Source: Frigoriflavimonas asaccharolytica (lineage in GTDB: Bacteria > Bacteroidota > Bacteroidia > Flavobacteriales > Weeksellaceae). Taken from it: 64,000 nucleotides of DNA. The notes under the pieces are model-generated. The model did not search any database and was not told where the DNA came from. It worked only from the letters and a program-made list of their open reading frames with translations. This document shows, in pieces, positions 7,027-15,964 of the stretch (position 1 is its first letter; the number at the start of each line of letters is the position of its first letter). The translations under genes and the position numbers were made by a program. The DNA is taken from the NCBI RefSeq assembly GCF_013294015.1, contig NZ_JABSNO010000006.1, positions 113,246-177,245 of the forward strand, read 5' to 3'.

Positions 7027-10000
7027 ATGGCAAAACGTACAGACATAAAAACAATATTAGTAATCGGTTCCGGTCCAATCATCATCGGACAAGCTGCAGA
7101 ATTCGATTACGCAGGAACTCAAGCTTGCTTATCTTTGAGAGAAGAAGGTTACAGTGTGATACTCATTAATTCTAATCCGGCAACAATAATGACGGATGTA
7201 GAAATTGCCGATAAAGTTTACATCGAGCCAATTTCTCTGGAATTTGTTTCCAGAATTATCCGCAAAGAACGTCCAGATGCTCTTTTGCCAACACTTGGCG
7301 GACAAACCGGACTGAATATGGCGGTAGAATTGCAAAATTCAGGAATTTTAGAGGAATGTAAAGTTGAGGTTTTAGGAACCAAACTTTCCGCCATCAATCA
7401 AGCTGAAGATAGAGACTTATTTCGCGAATTAATGCGAGATTTAAATGAACCAGTTCCAGATTCTGACATAGTTGACAATGCACAAAGTGCTTTAGAATTT
7501 GCAGAAACTATTGGTTATCCCGTAATTGTTCGTCCCGCTTTTACCATGGGTGGAACTGGTGGTGGAATTGCAGATAACGCACAACAACTGAAAGAAATTA
7601 CAGAATTCGGATTGAAATACTCGCCAGTTCGCCAATGTTTGATAGAAAAATCCATCGCTGGTTTCAAAGAAATTGAGTACGAAGTAATGCGCGACAAAAA
7701 CGACAACGCCATTGTGGTTTGTAATATGGAAAATATTGATGCGGTAGGAGTTCACACCGGAGATTCTATCGTTGTTGCGCCTTCGCAAACTCTTTCTGAC
7801 AGAGAATATCAAATGCTGAGAAACTCTTCATTAAAAATTATTAGAGCTTTAGGAATTGAAGGTGGTTGCAATGTTCAATTGGCTTTGGATCCGTATTCTT
7901 TTGATTATTATATCATCGAAGTGAACCCAAGAGTTTCGCGTTCATCGGCTTTAGCAAGTAAAGCAACAGGATATCCAATTGCGAAAATTGCCGCAAAAAT
8001 TGCTGTAGGTTTAACATTAGATGAAATCATGAATCCTGTAACAGGAACTTCTTATGCGTGTTTTGAACCAGCTTTAGATTATGTCGTAACCAAATTTCCA
8101 CGTTTTCCTTTTGATAAATTTGAAACTGCAGACAGAAGACTTTCAACCCAAATGAAAGCAACAGGAGAAGTGATGGCAATTGGTAGAAATTTTGAGGAAT
8201 CTTTGCAAAAAGCCATCCGTTCTTTGGAAACTGGTTTAAGACATATCGGTTTAAAAACCAAAGATGCCGCAGCTTTAACAGATGAAGAAATTGAAAGAAG
8301 AATAAAAGTTTGTGATGATGAGCGTTTATTCATTATTGGTGATGCTTTGCGAAGAGGTTACGATTGGGAAAAAATTGTTGAATGGAGCAAAATTGATAAA
8401 TTCTTCATCTGGAAAATTAAAAAACTCATCGATTTTGAAAAAGTAATCGCTGATGGAAAACCTACGCAGGAGGAATTAACCTTGTCAAGGTTCAAAACCT
8501 TGACAAGGTTAGAAACACTCATAGAAGCCAAAAAACTAGGTTTTTCAGATATGAGTATTTCTCATTCTTGGGGAATTTCGCAGCATGAAGTTTTCAATTT
8601 TAGAAAAGAAAATGGAGTAATGCCAGTTTATAAAATGGTAGATACTTGCGCTGCAGAATTTGAAAGTGAAACGCCATATTTTTACGGAACTTACGAAGAA
8701 GAAAATGAAAGTGTGCCTTCAAACAAGGAGAAAATTATAGTTTTAGGTTCTGGTCCTATCAGAATTGGACAAGGTGTAGAATTCGATTACGCCACTGTTC
8801 ATTCAGTTTGGGCGATAAAAGAATTGGGTTACGAAGCCATTATCATTAATAATAATCCTGAAACGGTTTCCACAGATTTTTCAATATCCGATAAATTATA
8901 TTTTGAGCCAATTACGGAAGAAGATGTGATGAACATCATCGAACTGGAAAAACCAAAAGGCGTTGTTGTACAATTTGGTGGACAAACCGCCATCAATTTA
9001 GCCGATAAATTAGCTGCTCATGGCGTTCAAATTTTGGGAACTTCATTGGAAGATTTAGATCGAGCTGAAAATAGAAATAAATTTGAAGCTGCACTTCAAG
9101 AAATGGGAATTCCACAACCTTTAGGAAAAACCTGTTTCACTAAAGAAGAAGCTCTGGTAATAGCGAACGAAATCGGTTTTCCAGTTTTGGTTCGTCCGAG
9201 TTATGTTTTAGGCGGAAGAGCGATGGAAATTGTGTATGATGAAACGGAACTCGCTCATTACATGACGAATGCGGTGAAAGAAAATTCTGAACATCCAATT
9301 TTAATCGACCGATATTTGACTGGAAAGGAAGTAGAAGTAGATGCCATTTGCGATGGCGAAACCGTTGTAATTCCAGGAATTATGGAGCATATCGAAAGAG
9401 CGGGCGTTCATTCTGGAGATTCAATCGCTGTTTATCCACCACAAAATATTAGTGAAGAACAAATTGTAACTTTGGTAGATTACACCGAAAGATTGGCGAA
9501 AGGTTTGAATGTTATTGGTTTAATGAATATTCAATATGTTTTGTTTGAAGGAAATGTGTATGTGATAGAAGTAAATCCGAGATCGAGTAGAACCGTTCCT
9601 TTTTTATCAAAAATTACAGAAATTCCGATGGCAAATTTGGCAACGAAAGCCATTTTAGGTCAAAAATTAAAAGATTTAGGCTATAAAAATGGTTTACAAC
9701 CTGTAAAAGATGGAGTTTTTGTAAAAGTTCCAGTTTTCTCTTTTTCTAAATTAACGAGAGTAGATATTTCTCTCGGACCAGAAATGAAATCTACTGGAGA
9801 AGTGATGGGAAAAGACACCACTTTGGAAAAAGCTTTATATAAAGGATTGATAGGATCTGGAAGAAAAGTACCACTTCATGGCGCAATTCTCTTCACAGTA
9901 GCCGATAAACACAAAGAAGAAGCTTGTGAATTAGCAAGAAGATTTAAAGAAATTGGTTTTGAAATTTGGGCAACAGAAGGAACTGCCAATTATTTTGAAG

Positions 10001-10254
10001 AACACGGAGTTCGCACAAAAATTGGCTATAAAATTGAAGAAAATCCAGAAATAAATTTGATAGATTTAATTCAAAATGGAAAAGTGCAATACATTGTAAA
10101 CACCATGACAAAAGGAAAACAGTCTGAAAGAGATGGTTTCCAAATCCGAAGAACTTCTGTAGAAAATGGCGTTCCTTGTTTAACATCAATGGATACAGTA
10201 GAAGCGATTTTGAAAGTAATAGAAAGCATGAGTTTTAAGATGGAAATGATGTAG
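7027..10254 (+). CDS. carB: Carbamoyl-phosphate synthase, large subunit
   Basis: 1075 residues in the usual order: carboxyphosphate ATP-grasp domain (about 1-400; [30 protein letters not shown]), oligomerisation domain (about 405-570), carbamate ATP-grasp domain (about 575-960; [31 protein letters not shown]) and the C-terminal MGS-like allosteric domain (about 960-1075). It makes carbamoyl phosphate for PyrB and for arginine synthesis. Odd: in the oligomerisation domain, residues 484-495 ([12 protein letters not shown]) are encoded by a 33-bp palindromic element that looks inserted in frame; the ATP-grasp motifs are intact, so the enzyme is probably active. Confidence 0.95.
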   Translation: MAKRTDIKTILVIGSGPIIIGQAAEFDYAGTQACLSLREEGYSVILINSNPATIMTDVEIADKVYIEPISLEFVSRIIRKERPDALLPTLGGQTGLNMAVELQNSGILEECKVEVLGTKLSAINQAEDRDLFRELMRDLNEPVPDSDIVDNAQSALEFAETIGYPVIVRPAFTMGGTGGGIADNAQQLKEITEFGLKYSPVRQCLIEKSIAGFKEIEYEVMRDKNDNAIVVCNMENIDAVGVHTGDSIVVAPSQTLSDREYQMLRNSSLKIIRALGIEGGCNVQLALDPYSFDYYIIEVNPRVSRSSALASKATGYPIAKIAAKIAVGLTLDEIMNPVTGTSYACFEPALDYVVTKFPRFPFDKFETADRRLSTQMKATGEVMAIGRNFEESLQKAIRSLETGLRHIGLKTKDAAALTDEEIERRIKVCDDERLFIIGDALRRGYDWEKIVEWSKIDKFFIWKIKKLIDFEKVIADGKPTQEELTLSRFKTLTRLETLIEAKKLGFSDMSISHSWGISQHEVFNFRKENGVMPVYKMVDTCAAEFESETPYFYGTYEEENESVPSNKEKIIVLGSGPIRIGQGVEFDYATVHSVWAIKELGYEAIIINNNPETVSTDFSISDKLYFEPITEEDVMNIIELEKPKGVVVQFGGQTAINLADKLAAHGVQILGTSLEDLDRAENRNKFEAALQEMGIPQPLGKTCFTKEEALVIANEIGFPVLVRPSYVLGGRAMEIVYDETELAHYMTNAVKENSEHPILIDRYLTGKEVEVDAICDGETVVIPGIMEHIERAGVHSGDSIAVYPPQNISEEQIVTLVDYTERLAKGLNVIGLMNIQYVLFEGNVYVIEVNPRSSRTVPFLSKITEIPMANLATKAILGQKLKDLGYKNGLQPVKDGVFVKVPVFSFSKLTRVDISLGPEMKSTGEVMGKDTTLEKALYKGLIGSGRKVPLHGAILFTVADKHKEEACELARRFKEIGFEIWATEGTANYFEEHGVRTKIGYKIEENPEINLIDLIQNGKVQYIVNTMTKGKQSERDGFQIRRTSVENGVPCLTSMDTVEAILKVIESMSFKMEMM
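8478..8510. repeat. Palindromic element inserted in frame in carB
   Basis: A 15-base arm AACCTTGTCAAGGTT, a CAA loop and its exact reverse complement AACCTTGACAAGGTT. Each arm is itself a palindrome around one central base (AACCTTG/CAAGGTT), so the element is four copies of one 7-mer in alternating orientation. It is read through as [12 protein letters not shown] without stop codons. This structure resembles mobile palindromic elements (REP/RPE-like) known to enter coding genes. Confidence 0.7.
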
Positions 10255-10276
10255 AATTTTCAGATTAAATTATTTT

Positions 10277-10316
10277 AAACCTTCAAGAATGATCAATTCT
10301 TGGAGGTTTTTATTTT
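10277..10316 (+). terminator. Terminator of pyrB-carAB
   Basis: A 13-bp stem (10277-10289 with 10297-10309, one G.U pair) and 7-base loop, followed by TTTTATTTTTT, 22 bases after the carB stop. A second, bulged hairpin without a clear T run lies further on at about 10329-10370. Confidence 0.8.
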
Positions 10317-10526
10317 TTAAATAATTAAATATGCCAGTTTTAAAGTAAATTTTGCTTTAAATTCCTGGTATTTCAGCATCGAAAAAGCTTAATTTATCCT
10401 TTAAAAGTAGTAGGTATTCATAATAAATTGTAATCTTTATAAAATTTCCATACTACAAAAACTATTTGCAATTCATTCTCGAATATGGAAGGGTAACAGA
10501 AAATTATAAACCTTAAATATTTAATT

Positions 10527-11102
10527 ATGAATTTAGTAAAATTATCAACAGCAGCTTTAGCCTTAACAATGATTTTTGCAATCGGGAACAATGCAAACGC
10601 GCAAAAAATGGCAATGAAAGAAAAAACCGTAATGGTTGGTGGTGCAGCAATGTATCCTTCTAAAAACATTGTAGAAAATGCAGTAAACTCTAAAGATCAT
10701 ACCACATTGGTTGCCGCTGTAAAAGCTGCAGGTTTGGTAGAAACTTTGCAAAGTGAAGGGCCTTTCACCGTTTTTGCACCCACAAATGCAGCATTCGAAA
10801 AATTGCCAGAAGGAACGATAGAAACCGTGCTAAAACCTGAAAACAAAGATTTATTGACCTCTATACTAACTTACCATGTAGTAGCAGGAAAAATATCTTC
10901 TAAAGATCTTGTAAAAATGATCCAGGCAAATGGTGGAAAATACATGGCAAAAACCGTTCAAGGTGAAGAATTAACATTTTGGATGAATGGAAAAGATGTT
11001 TACGTATCTGATATGAAAGGTAACAAAGCGAAAGTTACCATTGCAGATGTAAACCAATCAAACGGTGTAATTCATGTAATTGATACTGTTTTGATGCCTT
11101 AA
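10527..11102 (+). CDS. Secreted fasciclin (FAS1) domain protein
   Basis: 191 residues: a signal peptide (about 1-25, ending ANAQ), a short linker and one FAS1 domain (about 50-190) with the H1 motif GPFTVFAPTNAAFEKLP, the conserved TYHVVAGK and the closing NGVIHVIDTVLMP. FAS1 domains act in adhesion or matrix contacts; in bacteria they are mostly small periplasmic or secreted proteins of unclear role. It stands alone between terminators. Confidence 0.9.
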   Translation: MNLVKLSTAALALTMIFAIGNNANAQKMAMKEKTVMVGGAAMYPSKNIVENAVNSKDHTTLVAAVKAAGLVETLQSEGPFTVFAPTNAAFEKLPEGTIETVLKPENKDLLTSILTYHVVAGKISSKDLVKMIQANGGKYMAKTVQGEELTFWMNGKDVYVSDMKGNKAKVTIADVNQSNGVIHVIDTVLMP

Positions 11103-11127
11103 TTTAGAATTTTTATCAAAATTAACG

Positions 11128-11160
11128 AATCACTTAAACTTAGGTTTAAGTGATTTTTTT
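11128..11160. terminator. Bidirectional terminator
   Basis: A perfect 12-bp stem (11128-11139 with 11144-11155) and TTAG loop, followed by a T run on the + strand. It lies between the convergent fasciclin gene and the leftward gene at 11165. Confidence 0.85.
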
Positions 11161-11164
11161 TTGA

Positions 11165-11635
11165 TTAGAACTCATCTTCATCTTCATTTAAAAAGTTGAG
11201 TTCATCATCTCTTTGCTCGTAGTCTTGATCTATTCCTGGTGGATTGAAAAGTCCCCATTCATCTACTATGAAATGTTTAGGGTTAAAAGTTGAAACCCAA
11301 TCTCTGAATAATAATCGAAATTCTTCTAACTGTTCACGAACCATTTTGTAATATTTTACGTCTTCAAAGCCAAACATTTTCAAACTATGGTATTGCACCA
11401 TCAATTCTCTAGCATTTTTCCTGATGATGGCAGCATTTTCCATTTTCAAATCCCAAAGTTTCATTCTTTCAGCGCTATAAAGCTTTGCTTGCAATATCAT
11501 AATATTTTCAAGAATATGAGACTTTACGTCTTTCAAATATTCATTGTCATCGGGAATTAAATCTGTAATCGTTCGTAATGTATGATGTATTTCTTTAGCT
11601 TTTTTAGAAATCTCACTTTTAGGAATATCTCGCAT
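11165..11635 (-). CDS. Hypothetical helical cytoplasmic protein
   Basis: 156 residues, no signal peptide or membrane helix, mostly alpha-helical and charged, with a WGLFNPPGIDQDY segment and a very acidic C-terminus (NEDEDEF). I do not recognise the family. It is a single gene, convergent with the fasciclin gene and divergent from the alkyltransferase gene, so context gives no function. Confidence 0.6.
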   Translation of the reverse strand: MRDIPKSEISKKAKEIHHTLRTITDLIPDDNEYLKDVKSHILENIMILQAKLYSAERMKLWDLKMENAAIIRKNARELMVQYHSLKMFGFEDVKYYKMVREQLEEFRLLFRDWVSTFNPKHFIVDEWGLFNPPGIDQDYEQRDDELNFLNEDEDEF

Positions 11636-11716
11636 TTCGTTCTATTTTAATTCAAAAATAGAAATTTTATCATTAATTTTCCAAATTGTTGTAATTTTAA
11701 ATAAATTTTTCAAAAA

Positions 11717-12319
11717 ATGAATTTTTCAAAATCAGAAAGTAAAGAATCATTATTTAATGGAATTACTGCATTTAATGCCACATTAGAAACTTCTGCTCAT
11801 TACGAAGAAAAAATACTATCTATAGAAATACTGGATACAAAAATGGGCGAGTTGCTGGTAATGGCAAATGAAGAAGGTATTGCTATGATTAAATTTGCTA
11901 CAGAAAAAAAATTACTTCTAAAAGTATTGGACTTTGCGAAAAAACTAAGTTCAAAAATAATTTTTAGGGAAAATATGCATATATCTATTTTAAAAAAAGA
12001 AATGACTCTCTATAACGAAGGGAATTTAAAGCATTTTTCTGTTTCCTTATTTTTAAATGGTACCGATTTCCAAAAATCTGTGTGGCAATCGCTTTCTAAA
12101 ATCCCTTTTGGAGAAACTTGGTCTTATAAAAAACAAGCAGAACATATGGGAGATGCAAAAAAAGCAAGAGCAGTAGCTATGGCAAATTCAAAAAATCCTA
12201 TTTGTATTGTAATTCCTTGCCATAGAGTGATTAGAAATGATGGTTTTCTTTCTGGTTATAGCGGTGGTGTTGAAAATAAACAAAAACTTTTGGCATTAGA
12301 AAAAGCTGTACTTTTATAA
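11717..12319 (+). CDS. ogt: Methylated-DNA-protein cysteine methyltransferase
   Basis: 200 residues. It repairs O6-alkylguanine by transferring the alkyl group to its own Cys in a suicide reaction. The active-site motif IPCHRV (Cys168), the preceding helix KKARAVAMANSKNP (the DNA-binding Arg finger) and the closing SGYSGGVENKQKLLALE are all present. The N-terminal 30 residues are longer than in minimal family members and show no Ada zinc site. A SnoaL-like gene follows after 18 bases, probably in the same transcript. Confidence 0.92.
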   Translation: MNFSKSESKESLFNGITAFNATLETSAHYEEKILSIEILDTKMGELLVMANEEGIAMIKFATEKKLLLKVLDFAKKLSSKIIFRENMHISILKKEMTLYNEGNLKHFSVSLFLNGTDFQKSVWQSLSKIPFGETWSYKKQAEHMGDAKKARAVAMANSKNPICIVIPCHRVIRNDGFLSGYSGGVENKQKLLALEKAVLL

Positions 12320-12337
12320 AAATTTAATTCAAAAAAA

Positions 12338-12700
12338 ATGATTTCAGAAGATTTAAAAAATATTGCAACACTTTGGTTTAAAGCATTTAATGAGCAAAAT
12401 CTTGAAGATTTACTCGCTTTATACGATGAAAATGCAGCACATTACAGTCCGAAATTAAAAATAAGAGAACCTGAAACTAATGGTTTGATAAAAGGAAAAG
12501 AAGCTTTGCGATTTTGGTGGGCAGATTGTTTTCAAAGATTACCAAGTTTGCGATATGAAGTGCAAAAATTAACAGCAGACTCTGAGCAAGTTTTCATGGA
12601 ATATAGAAGAAAAGTAGATGGAGAAAATGACATGATAATAGGGGAGGTTTTAGAATTTTCGAATGGGAAAATTATATTTTCAAGGGTTTATCACGGTTGA
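12338..12700 (+). CDS. SnoaL-like (NTF2-fold) protein
   Basis: 120 residues of the cone-shaped NTF2 fold: N-terminal helix with WFKAFNEQNLEDLLALYDENAAHY, then KGKEALRFWWADCFQRLPSLRYEV and a C-terminal strand pair. Such proteins bind or isomerise small molecules; no substrate can be named. It lies 18 bases behind the alkyltransferase gene and is probably cotranscribed with it. Confidence 0.75.
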   Translation: MISEDLKNIATLWFKAFNEQNLEDLLALYDENAAHYSPKLKIREPETNGLIKGKEALRFWWADCFQRLPSLRYEVQKLTADSEQVFMEYRRKVDGENDMIIGEVLEFSNGKIIFSRVYHG

Positions 12701-12783
12701 TTCTATCAAAATTATTAAACAAATTAAATTTTAAGATGAAATTTTATCTTGAAAACATTATCTTTAAAAAAATTAAATATTTT

Positions 12784-13386
12784 ATGAAAAAATTAGCAAT
12801 AGCATGCATGATGAGTTTTGGAATGCTTTTATCAGCACAAAATTACAATCTACCTGCGGCAAGTCCTAAACAAACGGTAATGCAACAACTTTCAATTTCT
12901 AATATTACCGTAGAATATGGGAGACCAGCTGTGAAAGGCAGATCTATTTTTGGAGGATTAGTACCTTTTGACAAAGTTTGGAGAGCTGGTGCAAATGGAA
13001 CTACAAAAGTAAGTTTCGGCCAAGATTTCGTGTTCGGAGGAAAAATCGTAAAAAAAGGAACTTATGGACTTTTTATCATACCAAAAAGCAACGAATGGGA
13101 AATTATTTTAAATTCAGATGCAGATGGATGGGGAGCATACGCTTACGACGAAAAAAAGAATGTAGCTTCTACTATGGTTCCAGTAATGAAATCTATGGAA
13201 ATGCAAGAATGGTTTAAAATTGATTTTGAAAATCTATCTGAAGAAAAAGTGATGATGACATTTAACTGGGACAAAACGAAAGTTGCCGTTCCAATTATGG
13301 TCGCAAATCCAGCAGAAATTTCTAAAATTATAGATAAATTGAAAGAAATTAAAAAGGTAAATGACGATATGAGCAAAATGAAATAA
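12784..13386 (+). CDS. DUF2911 secreted protein
   Basis: About 200 residues from the ATG at 12784, which gives a clean signal peptide (MKKLAIACMMSFGMLLSAQ); an in-frame start at 12697 would add a basic, unlikely extension. The body matches DUF2911, common in Bacteroidota: NITVEYGRPAVKGRSIFG, VPFDKVWRAGANGTTKVSF and KKGTYGLFIIP. The role is unknown; the domain is predicted to be periplasmic or outer-surface. Confidence 0.85.
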   Translation: MKKLAIACMMSFGMLLSAQNYNLPAASPKQTVMQQLSISNITVEYGRPAVKGRSIFGGLVPFDKVWRAGANGTTKVSFGQDFVFGGKIVKKGTYGLFIIPKSNEWEIILNSDADGWGAYAYDEKKNVASTMVPVMKSMEMQEWFKIDFENLSEEKVMMTFNWDKTKVAVPIMVANPAEISKIIDKLKEIKKVNDDMSKMK

Positions 13387-13412
13387 TCATCATTCATTCT
13401 AAAAAATTAAAG

Positions 13413-13438
13413 ACGCGCAAAATTGTGCGTTTTTTTTT
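13413..13438 (+). terminator. Terminator after the DUF2911 gene
   Basis: An 8-bp stem (ACGCGCAA/TTGTGCGT, one G.U pair) with a short loop, followed by eight or more T residues. It separates this gene from the ECF regulon that begins just behind it. Confidence 0.75.
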
Positions 13439-13464
13439 ATTCAAAAATTTATTATAAAACCAAA

Positions 13465-13490
13465 GGATTTTTATAAAAACGATGTCTAAA
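13465..13490 (+). promoter_or_regulatory. ECF-type promoter 1 (YHYH1)
   Basis: GGATTTTT (13465-13472), 11 bases, GTCTAAA (13484-13490), 45 bases ahead of the YHYH1 ATG. It is one of four copies with identical spacing in this cluster. The shape (-35 GGATTTTT and -10 GTCTAAA) is that of ECF sigma promoters and differs from the housekeeping TAnnTTTG type. Confidence 0.75.
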
Positions 13491-13535
13491 TAAATAATTG
13501 CTCAAATCAAATATATTACAAAATTTTTAAAGTAC

Positions 13536-14612
13536 ATGAAAAATCTAAAATTCTCAATTTTTAGCACCGCAATTCTCTTTGCATTTTTAAATATAAATTC
13601 ATGTTCGAACAATCAGAAAAGTAAAATAACAAAAGATGATGTAGAAATTTCTGTAGACAAATCTTTGTTTCTACAAGGCGGATTAGCTAGTCCGATTACC
13701 ATTGTTTCCAGAACTTTATCAGACGGATCTACTGCAGATTGCTACAAAATTGTGGTAAAATCTATTCCCGTAGATCATCAAATGGGACCATGGTGTCCTA
13801 CAAATATTTCTGATGATGCTTCTAAAGGAGGAATCTGGATGGAAGGAGGTAAAGTCTATGATGTAGACGGAGATTTTGTGAAAAATTTAGCTACATTTTA
13901 TAAAGATAGCAGTTGGATGATGTACGATAAAACTACTGGGAAAATAACCAAAACATCCAGCAAAAAAGAATGTGAAGAAGCTGCCAATCCAAATGTAGGT
14001 CCGCAATACAAAAATTTTTGTGTGGAATGTTTGCCTTCCTACGTTTCTACTTTAACGCACACCTATTACATTCCAGTTTCACCGAAAAAAGCAGTTAAAG
14101 CCTATTCGTTTGGTAATTTTGGAGGTAGACCTGGTGGAGGAGGACCAAATGGACCGAGACCAAATGGACCGAGACCAAATGGACCACCACCAGAAGGTGG
14201 AAGACCAGAAGATGGACACAATTCACAAAACAGCATGCCTTCTTCTCGTGGTCTAGCTTTTAATGGAGTTGTATTTGATGCTCCTGCTCCCACAGATAGA
14301 ATTTTGGAAGCCTATACTTTAGCGCCTTTTGATGATGCGGGTGGACACATTAATCTTGCTGCAGGTTATCATTACCACGCTGCAACTGGAGTTTCTACAA
14401 AAATTTCCCAAAAAGATGGTCACGCGTCAATGATTGGTTACGCAATGGATGGTTATGGAATTTTTGAAAATAAAGACTCAAATGGAAAAGAATATGCAGA
14501 TTTAGATGCTTCTCGTGGACATTATGATGCAATACGAGGTTATCATTATCACGTAGATAAAGCGGGAAATAATAATTTTATTAATGGTTTACGTGGTGAA
14601 TATGCGAACTAA
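13536..14612 (+). CDS. YHYH-domain lipoprotein (YHYH1)
   Basis: 358 residues with a lipoprotein signal (ILFAFLNINSC, Cys at about 23). Two copies of the name-giving motif are seen: GYHYHAATG near 277-285 and GYHYHVDKAG near 335-344, with GYAMDGYGIFE between them, as usual in this domain. The middle carries a Gly/Pro/Asn linker (about 200-225) made of 15-bp DNA repeats. The biochemical role of YHYH proteins is not established; the His/Tyr clusters suggest metal binding. It is preceded by ECF promoter 1 and followed after 13 bases by a His-containing exported membrane protein. Confidence 0.85.
   Translation: MKNLKFSIFSTAILFAFLNINSCSNNQKSKITKDDVEISVDKSLFLQGGLASPITIVSRTLSDGSTADCYKIVVKSIPVDHQMGPWCPTNISDDASKGGIWMEGGKVYDVDGDFVKNLATFYKDSSWMMYDKTTGKITKTSSKKECEEAANPNVGPQYKNFCVECLPSYVSTLTHTYYIPVSPKKAVKAYSFGNFGGRPGGGGPNGPRPNGPRPNGPPPEGGRPEDGHNSQNSMPSSRGLAFNGVVFDAPAPTDRILEAYTLAPFDDAGGHINLAAGYHYHAATGVSTKISQKDGHASMIGYAMDGYGIFENKDSNGKEYADLDASRGHYDAIRGYHYHVDKAGNNNFINGLRGEYAN
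14143..14187 (+). repeat. Three 15-bp tandem repeats
   Basis: Three copies of GACCAAATGGACCGA (14143-14157, 14158-14172, 14173-14187, the last ending in AC instead of GA) encode a repeated GPNGPRPN-type linker in YHYH1. The copy number is a multiple of five codons, so gain or loss would change only linker length. Confidence 0.85.
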
Positions 14613-14625
14613 AGTTACTAAAAAA

Positions 14626-15237
14626 ATGAAATTTTTTTGGATATTCTTTGGTGTTTTATTCAGTGGTTTTTCATCTGCGCACCAGATAGATATAGCGAGC
14701 ATTATTTTTTCTAAAACAGGTGATGGAAAAACAATTGTACAGATTACCAGTTCATTAACAGCCTTTCAAAGTGAAATTAATTATAACAATAAAGAAAATT
14801 CCTACGCCACGCCAGAAGAATTTCAAGAATTAGTAGAAAAGCACGTTCAGAAAAATTTTAAAATTAAAATTGATGGTTCAGAATTAAAATTGATCAATCT
14901 ACTCGTTATTCTTGGTCACGAAACCAAAATCGTTGCGGAAGTACAGAATTTCCCAAAAATCCCAACTTCAATTTTCATAAAAAACGAGATTTTTAAGGAT
15001 ATTCATAGTAATCAATCTATTATTATTTTCAGCATAAAAGATTTATTAGAAAACAGAAATTTTGAAATAAACAAAGATGTTGGTTATCAGCTCAATTTAG
15101 TATTTAAAGATGGGGTTTGGCAAAGAATTACGAAACAAGAGTTAAAAATTAATCGTACACAAATTTTCTTTTGTTTTATTGCTTTGGCAATATTGTTTGC
15201 ATTGGTATATTTATTTTTTAAAAATAAAAAACGATAA
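14626..15237 (+). CDS. Exported protein with C-terminal membrane anchor (DUF6702-like?)
   Basis: From the ATG at 14626 the protein has 203 residues: signal peptide (MKFFWIFFGVLFSGFSSAH), a periplasmic part of about 155 residues, and one C-terminal helix (about 180-197) followed by KNKKR, leaving a short basic cytoplasmic tail. The mature N-terminus begins with His (AHQIDIASIIF), a feature often seen in metal proteins, and the layout SSLTAFQSEINY...VQKNFKIKIDG resembles DUF6702-type proteins; this match is uncertain. Earlier in-frame starts at 14584 and 14602 overlap YHYH1 and spoil the signal peptide. It probably shares the ECF-driven transcript with YHYH1. Confidence 0.65.
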   Translation: MKFFWIFFGVLFSGFSSAHQIDIASIIFSKTGDGKTIVQITSSLTAFQSEINYNNKENSYATPEEFQELVEKHVQKNFKIKIDGSELKLINLLVILGHETKIVAEVQNFPKIPTSIFIKNEIFKDIHSNQSIIIFSIKDLLENRNFEINKDVGYQLNLVFKDGVWQRITKQELKINRTQIFFCFIALAILFALVYLFFKNKKR

Positions 15238-15310
15238 ATTCTAATTGTATTTTTTTTAGTTTAAAGGCAATTCTATTATTTTTTTAGTATATTTTCTACT
15301 AAATATTCTC

Positions 15311-15318
15311 TATTTTTG
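15311..15318 (+). promoter_or_regulatory. -7 box ahead of the ECF sigma gene
   Basis: TATTTTTG matches TAnnTTTG, so the sigma gene may be made from a housekeeping promoter with a start near 15323. No ECF-type motif (GGATTTTT-N11-GTCTAAA) was found directly before this gene, which suggests that sigma itself is not strongly autoactivated except by read-through from YHYH1. Confidence 0.4.
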
Positions 15319-15421
15319 AATAATATTTAAGTAATTCATTGATGATAAAAAAAGTAAAGAGCAAATTTATTCAAAACCCATAAACCGAAAACTTATAGAA
15401 GAAGCCCTACTTTCGAAAATA

Positions 15422-15943
15422 GTGCAAGGCGACAAACTCGCTTTTCAAACTATTTATAACTTGTATAAAGATAAAGTCTATAATACAGCGATTAGTTATG
15501 CGCAAAATCGAGAACAGGCAGAAGAAATAACTCAAGATGTATTTCTAAAAATTTTCAAGAAGGCAGATAGTTTTCAAGGAACTTCCAAAGTAGGAACGTG
15601 GATTTACAGAATTACCGTCAACACATCATTAAACGCTATTAAAAAGAAAAATTTTTCTTTTTTTAATTTTGATGATAAAATCCTAGATTCTCAAAGCGAC
15701 TTTGTCCATCCTGGAATTTTATTGGAAAATAAAGAAAAATCTAAAATTTTATTCGATTTTATTTATCAATTGCCAGAGAATCAGAAAACAGCATTTATAT
15801 TGAGTTTGGTAGAAGATTTGCCTAGGCAAGAAGTAGCAGATGTGATGGAAATTTCCTTAAAATCTGTAGAAGGGTTGTTGCAAAGAGCAAAAGAAAATTT
15901 AAGAAAGAAAATAAATTCAGATTATCCCGAAGGAATTTTATAA
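15422..15943 (+). CDS. ECF-family RNA polymerase sigma factor
   Basis: 173 residues from the GTG at 15422. Region 2 (about 5-70: GDKLAFQTIYNLYKDKVYN, AEEITQDVFLKIFKK, GTWIYRITVN) and region 4 (about 115-165: LPENQKTAFILSLVEDLPRQEVADVMEISLKSVEGLLQRAKENL with its helix-turn-helix) are complete, and no region 3 or anti-sigma fusion is present. Start problem: the open frame continues upstream of the GTG (KPINRKLIEEALLSKIV, typical ECF N-terminus) but has no ATG; an ATG at 15342 lies one frame away, separated by a run of seven A (15347-15353). The next genes encode a membrane anti-sigma candidate and a metal-sensor-like protein, so it is most likely the sigma factor for the four ECF promoters in this cluster. 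Confidence 0.9.
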   Translation: MQGDKLAFQTIYNLYKDKVYNTAISYAQNREQAEEITQDVFLKIFKKADSFQGTSKVGTWIYRITVNTSLNAIKKKNFSFFNFDDKILDSQSDFVHPGILLENKEKSKILFDFIYQLPENQKTAFILSLVEDLPRQEVADVMEISLKSVEGLLQRAKENLRKKINSDYPEGIL

Positions 15944-15957
15944 AAATAGTGTCTAAA
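15932..15957 (+). promoter_or_regulatory. ECF-type promoter 2 (anti-sigma operon)
   Basis: GGAATTTT (15932-15939), 11 bases, GTCTAAA (15951-15957). The -35 part lies in the last codons of the sigma gene and the -10 part 8 bases after its stop. Transcription would start at about 15963, at or next to the ATG at 15965. It would raise anti-sigma and sensor separately from sigma, giving negative feedback. Confidence 0.7.
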
Positions 15958-15964
15958 GAATATA

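Noticed and set aside
10329..10370. Second hairpin behind carB
   Set aside because: The stem has bulges and no T run follows; the terminator at 10277 already explains the 3' end.
11717..12319. Full Ada-type adaptive-response regulator
   Set aside because: The zinc-binding Cys cluster and AraC-type domain of Ada are absent; only the alkyltransferase part is present.
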